Origin: Elymus sibiricus
Lineage: Eukaryota; Streptophyta; Magnoliopsida; Poales; Poaceae
Assembly (NCBI GenBank): GCA_039707655.1
Contig: CM077665.1
Location: 292,520,205 to 292,584,204, forward strand
Length of the DNA: 64,000 nucleotides
Reading direction: 5' to 3'
Shown here: positions 24,869-37,100 of the stretch, piece after piece
Position numbering within the stretch: the first letter of the stretch is position 1
How the letters are laid out: every line of letters begins with the position of its first letter
Made by a program: the position numbers and the translations under genes
Notes under the pieces: model-generated
The model's database searches: none
What the model was told of the DNA's origin: nothing
Seen by the model: the letters and a program-made list of their open reading frames with translations, nothing else

Positions 24869-26017
24869 AAAGCCTAGATTGATTAGAAGTAAGAAAGTTT
24901 GTTTCTTCCATTAAAATGAAGCAATCAAACATCTTTTCCTCTAATGCGGGTTTACGTACATCACATGGTCAGCCTCTAACTTGTATTTGCCTTGTAGTGT
25001 TGCCAATATGTTGACAGTTGGTTACGAGCGTTGATCCAATAGTAAAATTCCCATCCAGGCAGGAGTGAGAAACATCAATCGCTTTGGCTATGTAAGGATT
25101 GATTATTATTTTTCCTAATAGAAGCTTCTCTCCACCACAAGTTATCTACCAACTACACATTGGTTTCATTCGTGGTGTATTCTTCAGCGAGCAAAATTCC
25201 AACGACTGTTTTAAAGTGGTCAATGAAACTTTGCTAATAATTTGGGTAACCATATTTAAAAGGTCATGTTATCCGGCTAGAGAAAGTGGATTATCATGTA
25301 TAATCGTATATTAGCAATACCATATTCTATCAACCAGACTCGGATTCGTGTCAGATTATGTTAAGATGTCAAAAAATTCTTGCCATACCCTATATTACAT
25401 TCGGAAATGGTTTTGATCAGAAACTGCCCTAACCACTTTCGCCCTTAACTAGAATGATAGCACATTGAAACACAAAGTATTTGATCGGTGATTCTCTTTA
25501 GTGAGGGTGAGGAGGTGCAGGTTTGCAACCCAGGAGACTGTCGTGAAAATAGAAGCTGGATGCAGTAATATCTGCGAGACATGCACGACACAGAAAACAT
25601 AATTCATCAGTATGTGAAGACAGCCTTGGACAAAAATCACTCTTGGTTGTACATTCAAATCAGTGGAAGTACAAGTCGCTCATGTCACTGGTGAAAAACT
25701 GACTCCCTCGTAAACAAGATATCCAACTACTTGTTCGGGCTTTAGAAGGAAAAAAACAATTTTCTTAAATCTTTAAGCTTGTTGTCATGGAAAGCGCACG
25801 CAATATAGATAAATGATCATTCAACATCATACGACATTCAGGCAAGGATTGTTCACGTCATATTTTTCACAATATGATGCTGGAAGGTAAGCTCATCACA
25901 AATCGAGTTGCTGCTAAGCTCATAACAAAAGGGGCTTCTCCTTCCTAAGGGCAAACACAAATCTTGTTGACTGGACATCACATCCCATCTAGAAATACAT
26001 TCAGAAACAAGAACCTC
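24869..26017 (-). other. PFD1 downstream region and 3' UTR
   Basis: The first few hundred bases after the PFD1 stop (26017 downward) should be its 3' UTR, but I cannot place the cleavage site from sequence alone. I see no other gene and no transposon ends between 24869 and 26017. Confidence 0.4.
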
Positions 26018-27488
26018 TCACTGAACAGTCATTGAGAGAATCTGGCGTGCAAGCCCGGGGTCCTGCTGAAGTAGCTCTCTGATGTTGTTCTCCACTTCTC
26101 CCAACTGTTTCTCAAGATATTCCTTGGAAGTCTAGCCATCATAAAAACCAATGTGAGTGAGGATCCATTTTACCCTTCGAATTTCAGACACGACAGAACA
26201 AGGGTCCCTCGCAGGCATACCTGCATCGACGATATTGCAGTCTCACTGTCATTTAGCTTTTTCTCTTGCTCATTTACCAGAAGTGATCTTGGCTCCAAAA
26301 TAAACCTACAAGTAAATCGATGTATAAACATGATATTATAAATACAGTTACCATACAAGAGCAGAGCAGTAAGCAGGCCCCTGGCAGAAGCTGATCTTCC
26401 AGATTTACTTACACTTTACCTGTAAACAATGAAAAAGCCATCAAAACCAGCAGGAAGCAATGCATATTTATATCCGATTCAAAATTGGATGATTGCAATT
26501 GAATTGAATCATTCGATGTGCAATGATTGAATTCAACCCAATGTGTGCAAAGGAAAACTAATAAACTAAATTTAGTCACCCAACTGAAATGTTCTTTACA
26601 CAAACAGAAAGCCAATGTTCAACCAGTATAGCAATGGCTGCTAATCAAGCAATACAAGCAATGGACCAATGACAATTAACAAACCTAGAGCAAAAGGTTT
26701 GACATCAAACACCACCCATATTCACTTTCTCCAAGTACACAAAAATTGAAAATAAACTACAAGCTACAATCATTGCAAAGGACAGATTTCTGGCTAGCAA
26801 TAATAAGATGCAGATTCATACTCCTCTACTTAGCTGAAACACAACATTTTTTAGTGCATTGCTTCATGATATTATCAGCTGAATTACAAAGACAGCTAAT
26901 TCCAGAGAATAAATGATGAAAGCATGACTGTACTTCATATTGCAACCTGGATGGAAACCACATAAAAATCCTGTTTGAAAGTTGCGGTTGTCTACTTTTC
27001 AGCTGCCTGGAATTAGCAAAAATCTCAGTCACTTTTTTATTAGACTTCAGATTTGCATCAAATTGACATTTTCTATATTGTGTGATGGACAGAGCTAAGT
27101 GTGAATACAAAAGGGAGCTATATAGGGCTGGGCAAACCTACGGCTACACAGTTTATTTGTGCCCAAATTAGGTGTGTACCAGTAGATATACATGACATAA
27201 ACTGAACAAAAAAATAAACAGAAAATCAAATCCTTTTACAATAATTCAGCAAGAGAAATCCTGCACAAGAGAATGCTCCCACGCTGTCCACGTCCCCATG
27301 ATTTTTTTTCACCACACGATATGGGACGAAAATGTTGTACTTCTTTGGCATGTTTTCCTTCTGCACTTGCTCGCCCAGATTTATGCCTGATGTTCGATTC
27401 TGTGGTTTGGTTGGTTCTACTATTCTCTGTTAGATTTTCCTTTACAACACAACCGTGATTTTTTCTTTAGCTGTACTTCCCTCTCTGA

Positions 27489-27524
<36 letters not shown>

Positions 27525-30500
27525 CCTCTTTTTACCAGGAAAAATCGATGAATTATATATGTGCATCAGAGTCTGCTTTTCTTTATCAATGGACAGCTAG
27601 CCACAGGGTTTTCCACTCGAAACTGCTCTCTTGTTTCAACACTAGCATGTTGGAAGCTGAGTAGTGAATAAAACAATTTTACTTCTGATGTAGGTTCTGC
27701 TTCTGGAACCAGGGAAGATAAGAGTCTCATACAAGGGCAATGTTAACCTTCATGCCGGTACTAAAACAAATGCACTGCTGGGTGTTGCTTTTGGGCTGCC
27801 GGTTCGTTCGCTCATTGTTGCATGAATTTATGTAAGACTTACAGCTAATTGTCTGGTGTGTAACTGTGAACTATTCTTGTCCTGCTATAAAGAATATCTG
27901 GGTGCAGTATATGACATGGCATACTTGTGTCGATGGTCCTGTTATGCTTCATGCTTTGGACGAAGGTTCACTAGATCTCACCTGGCAGACTTGGTCCTAT
28001 CAGATAAGTGCAGCATCCAGTAACTACTTTGTTGAATAATTTAAGATTCAAGTGAGACAGAAGGTAAATATACCTTTATCCATGCTAGGTTGGTCCAAAA
28101 GGTGAACAGATGAACCTGAACTCTTTAGAAGTCCATGCTAGGTTGGTCTGAGAGGGGTGATGTATTGAATCGGTAATGTATGTGGTGCTGCCAGGTCCCA
28201 TTTTTATGCCTGTTTATAGTCTTCTGGTTATGTAATCCTGTTTTGTTTGCTATTGCCATACGTGTCACAGGAGTGGTTAGCACAGCAATATAGCATTAAA
28301 TGTCACAGCCATGACCTAACCCAGTAGCTGATGGTTCACGCCTTCTCCACAGTTCTTTTGCTTTTACGGTAGTGGTAGCAGGTTCGAAGATTTTAGAGAG
28401 CCACCCACCTCCTTTGGAGCCTAACAATCGCTACTTTATGTTCAAACTTCTACAAAATTAGTGTATTATACTACTTCCTGGCATGTCTTATTTTCCTAAG
28501 TTTGGGTCCGATTGTAGACTGATAATCAAGCTGAACTGATAATGTTACCATGGCAGAAAAAAAAACTGATCCTAAGTGAACTTGGCTCAGTTGTTCCCTG
28601 TAATTTTCACAGTTAGGATTTCTCTTTGTTTTTATACTGCTCTTGAACATAACTCAAAAATATTTTGTTGTTCTCAATATACGTGTGTTGCTTGGCTTGT
28701 GCCATACATATCATCTAATTGCCCATGGTAACACCAGTGAGGATTTTGTTGGTGCCCCAGCGCTTGCACTGATTGCACCAGTGGAGTTATTCAGACAACA
28801 ATTTATTCGAAGCTGAAATTGTTAACGAACTGCCTGCGGGCGGGCGCCAAGGTGCGCCTTTGGCACTAATAGGAAGAAATCGTGGAGTGATTTCTACCCT
28901 GACAGAAAAGAAAGAGAATAGCAAAGTACGCAGAAAAACAAATAACAAGATCAAGGTTGCAATTTTGCACATAGATTACAGGAAGCTTGCACTACTCTGT
29001 AACGTACAAGAACCAAGTGCAGCTATTCTATGATAATCTTCAAGGGATGAATTATAAGGTGTCTACAGAGAAAATTAAAATGTGTGCAAAGCTGGGTGCA
29101 GCTTGGAGATCTGCCTATGGATGCTAACTACCTTTTCTTTTAGGTAATGCTGCCTGATTAGCTTATGTTTAGTGCTGGTGGCTAATTAGCTATAGATTTA
29201 ATCCAGCAAGCATAATCTATTTAAGTGACACCCAAATGGGCCATACAACCATAGTTCCATAGTTCATGGGCTTCGGAGGCTGAAAACAAAAGCTGGGTGC
29301 AGATTGAAGATCTGCCTATGGATGCTAACTACCTTTTCTTTTAGCGAATGCTGGCTGATTAGCTTATGTTTAGTGCTGGTGGCTAATTAGCTGTAGATTT
29401 AATCCAGCAAGCATAATCTATTTAAACGACACCCAAATGGGCCATACAACCATAGTTCATGGGCTTCAGAGGCTGGAAACAATGGGTACCCCGCCGATCG
29501 CAAGCATAATAGGGAAAATCTAAATGGCGACAAATAGACTGAGAAAAAAAATCAGCCCCTGAAATTAGCATAAAGTGTAAAAGGTATCCAAAAAATTCTA
29601 AAACAAAGCATGTAACATCTCAAGCTCAAAATCGAATTCATTTGGGAGGTATTAATAGACATAAATTCAGAAAATAGCGGCAAATAGTGAAACACCACTA
29701 GATGAACTTGTTTTTACATACCTCCAGAATGGATATGAATTTGAACTTGAAATTTCACGTGAGCATCTCCCCCCTAATAAGCTGTTTTCTTTTTACACTT
29801 TCAGAACTTTCAAATGTGGTTTCCATAGAATTTTATCTTAACTTGGTTACCACAGGATATTTTCTCCATTACATCTAAGCAAGGACGGTTACCACACGAT
29901 ATTTTCTCAACTACATCTAAGTAAGGACAGTTTTGGACACATCTGGCAAAGGCATTGGCGTTCAACACATTTCGAGAAAAAAAGAAATGACAAATAGCTT
30001 GGATGCACATTAGAAGAAAAGTAATTCTTACCAATGGCCTTGTAAGTGTTCGTATCATCAGGCAATTGGCTAAGTTCCTCCAGTGTAAGGTACGCACGCT
30101 TCTTTTCACTCTCTTTAGAACGCATCTGAGTTTGTAGCTGATGAAAGAAGAAAACTGTTGTGATAAATGTTATCGGTCGGGGAATCTTGGGCACAAACAT
30201 ATATGCTACAGTTACTGAAGGAATTTCTGGCAGAAACATCCATTGCAAGGATAGCCACCACCAAGCAAGAAACCCAACAAGATAACATAAATGATCTGTT
30301 TCAGCAATCTAAATAGCCATCAACTCAATAAAATCCCAATAAGATAACAAGATTCATATTTATCATTATTTACGGCATGCCCATATTGCACAAAGATTAA
30401 AACAATGTGATAATGTTGCGTGTGCATAATGGCTCAAATATATTTCAGCAATCCAAAATCTATCAACTTCTTATTCTACCGATGTTTCAGACTAAGGTAA

Positions 30501-32443
30501 AAGCTAGAACATACTGTAAAATATGTAAGAAGTTAGGACATTTGAAAGGTACTTATCATTCATCGCTTGAATATAGATGATGCTCATTAAGGTTGGCATT
30601 TACTTTCTTTATGTACACATGAATTATTTCTACAAGCAATGTACAATATAGCTCAGCCTTCAAAAATAGAGAAGAGAATCAATACAGCTTTGTGCGATGA
30701 AGCAGCACAAGGTTGTGGAGGAGCAACTCCACCTTGCTACTACAATGTGTACAGCACAAGTGTCGAAGGAACTACTTCAACGTGTTGCGCTAGATATCGC
30801 TCTAGAGGCGGAGGTAGGGCTGATATGCCAACAGGAGTTCAATCCAAAACTCCTATAGCACAAGATCTAGTCCAAGATCTTTGGGAAGCCTTCACATACT
30901 TCTACTTATAGCTGGAACACTCTAGGAAACATTATTTAAGATTCACCATTCTACTTATAGCTACTCACAACTAGAGGACTCTAGAAAACAGTAGGCAGGG
31001 TAGAAAAGAAAAGAAGTACTACACTAGAGTGGAAGCATCTAGAAGTAGCCAAACAAATCTGACATACGATTTTTTTTAAAAAAAAATCATCTAGTGTTCC
31101 TCATCATGCGATTGACTGGCACCAATTAACTATGCAGTAATACCACGAAAAGCCAAAAAATACTGGCTCTAGACTAGAAACAGAAGAACCACATCATTCA
31201 GGAAAAAGTAGATCATCTCACAATCCATGGCCCATGTACAAATTTGGTTATCCTCTGTTCTAGCCAGGGTACTGAATGTCATACAACAGAGTACAACAAG
31301 AAATGCACCAGTGCTCAGTAATCATAGTAAAGACAGCAATGTGAAAACTAGATGACAAGAAATAGATTACTGTAAATTATCGTTAGCTAAACAAATCAGC
31401 TAAAAAGCTTTTTAATAAATTAAAGATGTGGTCCAGCGGAATCCAAAGTAAGGAAATATTTGTGTTCCCTCACAAGAACTCAAAAAAATTCCATTCCTTT
31501 CTCTGAAATGATCATTTTCTTAACAGCTATACTTGAAATGAAGCAACTCAACATATAATGCCAACTAATTGTAATGTAGGTAGTATCTGATGCAGATCAT
31601 GATTATACATCAGTGGAAGTACATATATGTATGGAAAACTAAATAATCAAACATTTCCCGAATTTTCTGTTTTTCATCAAAATATTCAACTGATCAATCA
31701 ATTCTGATGTAAAGGAAGTGTTATCTTCCCCTCATACTACCTTATTCAGAGTGTTAGGCACCCAATTTTGCAAGAATCAACACATCAGAGAAGCAATTGC
31801 TTTTGGTAGTTTAATTGAAAGACGAAAACACCAGGTAGAATTATGAACATCTGCTTGTGCTGGATAATGCAGTGAAATATGGCCTATGGAAGTAAGTGTC
31901 ATTTAGCGAACTGAAAAGCCAGCTCAATAAAATAAAATCAATTACAGGGATAGCTAATGCAGTGAAATATGGTTTATCGTAGGGAGTGTCAATGAGCAAA
32001 CTGAAGAGTTGGCTCAGTGATACAAAGTTACAAACATCGTCGGCAGAATCACAATCTAGAAACGGGCAGCAATGCTGACCGAATAACCACCAAAAGCATA
32101 CCGCTCGGGTACAAGATTCCAGCGCACGAACCTAGGAAAGGGGTTTCTAGCAGACGGAACAAAGAAAGACCTAGGGCCCCTGACAATCTTTGGAGATGAG
32201 ATGCCCATGCGTACGCATCGTGACCAAGACGGAGCTAATCAGGCTATTTATTTAGAACAATATAAGACGAAGCAAGGGTATGGGTTTTCACCTGTTTGAT
32301 CTTGCCGGTGGTCTCGATCATCCGGCTTTGCAGCTCTACGAAAGCCTGACGCCGCGCAAAGAAGGATGCAAGTTAGAAGGTTGGCACCCGGAGATCAGCC
32401 AAGAAAACTTGGCACTTACCGCTCGGTTGGGTTCGTCCGCCAT
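26018..32443 (-). CDS. PFD1: Prefoldin subunit 1 (PFD1), six coding exons, 129 aa
   Basis: This is a beta-type subunit of the hexameric cytosolic prefoldin chaperone, which holds unfolded actin and tubulin and passes them to the CCT chaperonin. Coding exons on the minus strand: 32443-32420 (MADEPNRA), 32345-32292, 30137-30032, 26419-26413, 26305-26221 and 26131-26018 (TGA at 26018-26020). Total 390 nt, 129 residues, the usual PFD1 length. All introns are GT-AG. The protein has two heptad-rich helices (about residues 8-50 and 78-122) around a beta-hairpin region near FILEPRSLL, as in the family; the end [10 protein letters not shown] is typical. Residues I-G-K-V-F-I are encoded only if the 7-nt microexon is used. 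No internal stops, so the gene looks intact. Introns 2 and 3 are 2154 and 3612 bp and hold repeats but no complete element that I can define. Confidence 0.95.
26413..26419 (-). other. PFD1: 7-nt microexon of PFD1
   Basis: On the minus strand TTGTTTACAG precedes GTAAAGT, which is followed by GTAAGTAAAT: a good acceptor and a strong donor directly around seven bases. The upstream exon ends in phase ATT G at 30032 and the next exon starts G TTT ATT at 26305. Only these seven bases restore the frame and the conserved G-K-V-F motif. Direct joining without it gives a TAA stop about ten codons later. Confidence 0.88.
27492..27523 (+). repeat. PFD1: Poly-G tract, 32 bases, in PFD1 intron 3
   Basis: An uninterrupted run of G (poly-C on the transcribed strand) within the longest PFD1 intron. 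The length is prone to sequencing and assembly error. Confidence 0.95.
29088..29482. repeat. Two tandem copies of a ~200-bp unit in PFD1 intron 3
   Basis: Copy 1 (29088-29288) and copy 2 (29289-29482) both start AAAGCTGGGTGCAG, share the TTTAGTGCTGGTGGCTAATT core, and end near GAGGCTGRAAACAA. They differ at few positions, so the duplication is fairly recent. No coding sense is seen. Confidence 0.9.
31866..32020. repeat. Diverged ~90-bp tandem duplication in PFD1 intron 2
   Basis: AATGCAGTGAAATATGG occurs at 31866 and again at 31956. Each is followed by similar sequence through a GTGTCA..GAGC/AGCAAACTGAA-type block and GGCTCA. The remainder of intron 2 (30138-31865) has no element ends or gene that I can support. 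Confidence 0.7.
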
Positions 32444-32818
32444 GGAAGGGGATCTGGTGAGATGGGGAACCCTAACAGCGAGCTCGAGTCCAACAGACGG
32501 GAGAGTGGAGAGACGACGGCGGGGCGGCGCTGTTCAGGATCGGCCGGCCACAGGCTAAACGAGAAGCCTGGAGCTCGGAAATGACGGGACGGGTTGGGTC
32601 CGTTCGCTGCCCGGCCCGGACAAGGCCCCCTCTAACAACCTTTTTCGACTTCGGCATCAAGGCCAGCTTCTGCGGATTTTCTAGAAAAAGGGCCGGCCTG
32701 TTTGGATCCTAAGCATTCATCTGACCCGAATCAGAGAGAACTTGAACTTTTTCACGATTGTGCGTACTATACTCCTTCCGTATAGAAATATTTGTCTCTC
32801 GGGATTTCTCCGACGCGT
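32444..32818 (-). promoter_or_regulatory. PFD1: PFD1 5' UTR and proximal promoter, cut off by a LINE
   Basis: This is the 375 bases between the PFD1 ATG and the LINE insertion point. It is GC-rich near the gene, and I see no clear TATA box. Any further upstream promoter sequence now begins at 38293, beyond the LINE. A short CTCCTTCCGTATAGAAATATTTGTC stretch at about 32771-32795 resembles the end of a Stowaway MITE, but no partner end was found. Confidence 0.55.
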
Positions 32819-32834
32819 GAAAACGAGGAAAAAT
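32819..32834. repeat. LINE target-site duplication, left copy
   Basis: GAAAACGAGGAAAAAT, 16 bases, identical to 38277-38292. Confidence 0.92.
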
Positions 32835-32988
32835 GGTGTATTGTAACCCAGCCAATCAGAGATTAAACCCTAATACTCCACAGTTTTTCACGAAAACCTA
32901 AAACCCCTGGCGGCGATTAGGGTTTCGGTGGACGGAGAAGACGCACGTCGGATCTCTCCGGCGGGGCGCCCCCTGATTCCGGCAGAAG

Positions 32989-34135
32989 ATGGCTTCATCG
33001 GATGGCGGCAAGAAGACCGAGGCCGCGGCCAGCTCCTCTGGAGCGGCTAGGGCTCAACTGGAGGAGGCGCTTGGAAAACTAGGGATCACGGACGAGGAAG
33101 CGACTCCTCTGGTCATTGATGATACGGCGGATGGAGAAGCACCAAAGTGGCTCCTGGCGGGCAAGGTCTTGCATAGGAATCTCTTCCACATCCAGACCAT
33201 TGCAAGTGCCTTACACCCAGCCTGGGGAAACCCTAGAGGACTGAAATTCAGATCGATGGGAGAAAACATGTTCGTGGCGGACTTTGAAACACAGCGTGAT
33301 CGGGATCGCATCTGGATAGGCTCGCCATGGCATGTTAGCAAGAACGCGGTAGTTCTCGCCGAATTCGAGGACTGCATGCGACCTGACGAGGTCAGGTTCG
33401 ACCGGCTCCATCTGTGGGCTAGGGTTCCAAATCTCCCATACAACTTACGGGATGATGCTTGGGGAAAACTGATAGCACAACAGATCGATAAGGAAGCGTC
33501 GGCTGTCCAGTTTGATCATGTGGGTGGGTATCTAAGAGCAAGAATTGCACATGACGTGAGTAAGCCTTTTGAGAAGGTGGATCTTAATTGACTCTGCCAA
33601 GAGGAAGAAGATGGACCTGTATGACATACAGTATGAGAACGTTCCACACTTCTGTTTCTCTTGTGGCAAACTAGGGCACTCTGAGTCGTTTTGCCTAACT
33701 CCAGGACCCCGGGATGAGAAAGGTGAGCTGCCATTCGGGCCTAAGTTGAGGGCATCGGAGGACAAAAAGAAAGCTGCATCGGGTGATAGTTCAAGCAAAG
33801 AGCAATATGCAGGTCCGAGCAGCCATAGGGAATCCAAGAATTCCAGCAACACTGGCAAAGGTGGGGTAAAGGTGAACTCCCCTGTCAAAAATAGAACACA
33901 GAGTAACAAACGGAAGGAGGCACCAAAACCTTTATACCGACGTGTGGATCAGGCACCGCTCCTTCTGACGGGGGGAGATGATATGGATGCTACAGAACAA
34001 GTTGACCCCGAGGGGGTTCTCACTGATAAGGCCACAGAGGGGGATGAACAGGTTGTGGAGAGAGACCCGAAAAAGAAGAAACCCACGCCCGACAACTCGG
34101 CAGCGTCTGCAGGGCAGACCTGCCCATCCCAATGA
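32989..34135 (+). pseudogene. LINE ORF1: DUF4283-like plus CCHC zinc knuckle, one frameshift
   Basis: Starts MASSDGGKKTEAAAS. The N-terminal half (about residues 50-190) has the DUF4283-type pattern: LLAGKVLHRNLFHIQTI, FETQRDRDRIWIGSPWHV and FDRLHLWARVPNLPYNL. A one-base shift near 33565 moves to the second frame, which has RWILIDSAKRK, the zinc knuckle CFSCGKLGHSESFC (about 33650-33690) and a charged, low-complexity tail ending TCPSQ. Proteins of this type bind nucleic acid and accompany the LINE RNA. The stop TGA (34133-34135) overlaps the ORF2 ATG (34132-34134). It would need only the one frameshift undone to read through, so the damage is limited. Confidence 0.9.
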
Positions 34136-37100
34136 GGTGTATAAGCTGGAACTGCCGGGGGCTTGGGACCCCCGAGGCAGTTCGTGAGCTTCGCCGTTTG
34201 GTGAAGCAAGAAGGTCCTGCCCTGCTGTTCATCATGGAAACTAAAATCAGGGCTAAAAGAGTGGAAGATTTGCGATATCAGTTTGGTTTCGCGGGATGTT
34301 TTGTTGTGGACAGTACGGGGTTGAGTGGAGAGCTCGGCTTCTACTGGTCAAAGGATGTGGATGTTGACTTGAAGAACTATAGCTCAAATCATATAGATGT
34401 GCTCGTGAAAGTCAAGGATAAAACCTCTTTGGAGTGGCGATTCACTGGGTTTTACGGAGCACCAAGGTCAGAAGACAGGCACCACAGTTGGTGCTTTCTT
34501 CGGACACTACATGCCCTACCTCACTCGTTCTGGATGTGTATGGGCGATTTTAATGAAACTCTATTTGGAGAGGAACACTTTAGTCAGTCGGCTCGGCCGG
34601 AGTGGCAAATGAAGGCTTTCAGAGAAGTTATCGACGACGTTTCCTTCCAAGACCTAGGCTGGTCTGGAGTGGCATACACTTGGGACAACAGGCAACATGG
34701 TGCTGCTAACGTCAAAGCTCGGCTTGATTGTGTCTTCGGCAATGAGGCTTTCCGTCAACAATATGATGATGTACGTGTGCGACATCTCAGTGCTATTGAG
34801 TCCGATCATTGTTTTGTGGTGGCTGAGCTACACGAGACGAGAAACACTGAATGTTCAAAGCGGGTCAAGCAGTTCAGATATGAAAATGTATGGCAGACCC
34901 ACGCTGACTATGATAAGCTGGTCACGGATGCGTGACAGAAGCAGGTGCGTGCACTAGGCTTGTAGGGAATTGTGGAGTCTTTAAACACTCTACAACAAGA
35001 ACTTGAGCCATGGGGGGTGAAAGAATTTGGATGTCTCGCAAGGAAAGTACGGCAGCTACAAAAGAAGTTGGAAAACTTGCGGCGACGATCTACAGGTAGA
35101 GGTCCTTCTGAAGAAGAGAAGCAGATAGTAATCCAATTACGTGAGACGCTTCGACAGGAGAAAGTATGGTTACGGCAGCGGTCCAGGGTCCTTTAGCTCC
35201 GCGCGGGTGACCGAAACACGGGCTACTTTCAGGCGCAGGCAAAGCAACGCCAACGCATGAATAAAATCAGCAACCTGAAGCGAGCCGATGGAACTGTTTG
35301 TTCGGATGCAACTAAAGACAAACAGGAAATCCAGTCATTTTATCAAGCATTGTATACCTCTCAAGGAATGGTTGATGTAGATGAATTGTTAGCGCATGTC
35401 CCGGTGAAAGTCACACCAGCGATGAACGAACAGCTAGAAAGGCCATTTGATGCAAAAGAAGTTCATGACGCTCTCTTTCAAATGGCTCCTTCCAAAGCTC
35501 CAGGGGTGGATGGCTTCACAGCGGGGTTCTTCCAACGGCATTGGCACTTGTTGAAAGATGATGTTACTAATGTTGTGTTGGGATTCCTAAATGGAGGAGA
35601 TTTACCGTTGGGGCTCAACGATACTTCTATAACCTTAATTCCAAAGGTACGGTATCCCCAAACGATAGCTCAATATCGTCCTATTGCCCTTTGCCCCGTT
35701 CTATATAAGATTGTAGCTAAAGCTATAACTAATCGCCTACGGGGATGCATGGACGAGATAATAGTGAGGAACAAGCGCCTTTGTTCCTGGTCGCTTGATT
35801 ACTGACAATGTTCTGGTGGCCTTTGAAAGGGTGCATACCATTCGCCGAAGGAAGAAAGGCAAGAACCATACTTGTGCGGTTAAATTAGATATGATGAAAG
35901 CATACGATCGAGTAGAATGGCATTACTTGGAGGCTATCCTATGAAGATTGGGATTTGCTGATGGCCTGATCGGATTAATTATGAAGTGTGTCACCTCCAT
36001 CAGATTCTCGGTCAGAGTCAATGGTGAGCTGCAACCTTACTTCACGCCCTCTAGGGGGCTCCAGCAAGGGGACCCAGCGTCACCGTTTCTGTTTCTGCTA
36101 TGTGCAGAAGGCTTCTCGTCATTGCTCAAATACTATGGACATATTGATAGGGGCATAAGGGCAAGCGTACGGGCACCGTGGGTCAGCCACTTGTTGTTTG
36201 CTGATCACTGCCTAATTTTTCTAAGTGCAGATTCACAAAGTGCTCAGAGATTGAATGATATTCTGCGCATATACGGCGAAGCATCGGGCCAATGTGTAAA
36301 CAAAGATAAGAGTGCCATATTTTTTAGCCCGAACACGCCCAACACCACGAGGCAGAGTGTCAAAGGAACGCTTGGTGTCATGATCGAAGCGTTTAGTGAC
36401 AGATACCTTGGTCTTCCCACTGCTGTCGGCCGGATATCGAGTGGCACGTTTGATCATATTGGCGAACGATCGAGGAGTAAGATGCAAGGCTGGTCTGAGA
36501 GGCTTTTTGCTTGTGCAGGAAGAGAAGTTCTGTTAAAAACAATTATACAGGCAATCCCCACGTACAACATGAGCTGTTTTCTGCTGACGAAGAAGGTTTG
36601 TGCAAAACTAACGTCTAGCATGGCAAAATATTGGTGGAGTAGCTCCATTGACAAGAAATCACTTCATTGGGTTTCCTGGAAAGAGCTGACAAAACCAAAA
36701 TGCCAAGGAGGCATGGGCTTCCGTGATCTTCACATGTTTAACTTGGCTCTTTTAGGGAAACATGGCTGGCACTTCATGACTAATCCCAATTCCCTTTGTG
36801 CCAGAGTTATGAAAGGAAGATATTTTCCAGACACTGACTTTCTGCAGGCTACTGCGCCCAAGGCAGCCTCGGCAACATGGCGGGCCATAATCGCAGGAAG
36901 AAAAGCTTTGCTAGCTGGAATTGTTATACGAGTTGGTGATGGCACTTCTATTAATGCATGGACTGACAAGTGGATCCCTACGACGCATACCAGAACTCCA
37001 GTGTTCACACCGATGATCCCGACTATTTCTGTGGTCAGTGATCTTATTGACTCGGATAATTGGTCATGGAAACAGGACTTGGTTCGACAGAATTTCATCG

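Noticed and set aside
27690..27830. Short plus-strand frame ([16 protein letters not shown]...) in PFD1 intron 3
   Set aside because: About 44 codons, no domain recognised, no supporting frame on either side.
28740..28860. Ran-GTPase-like words ([18 protein letters not shown]) in PFD1 intron 3
   Set aside because: Very short, in different frames and without the GTPase motifs. Not enough to call a fragment.
30639..30911. 90-codon plus-strand frame with several Cys residues in PFD1 intron 2
   Set aside because: No family recognised and no signal peptide or splice context. Probably chance in an intron.
32771..32795. Stowaway-like end CTCCTTCCGTATAG near the LINE insertion
   Set aside because: No matching inverted end or TA-flanked partner was found within a few hundred bases on either side of the LINE.
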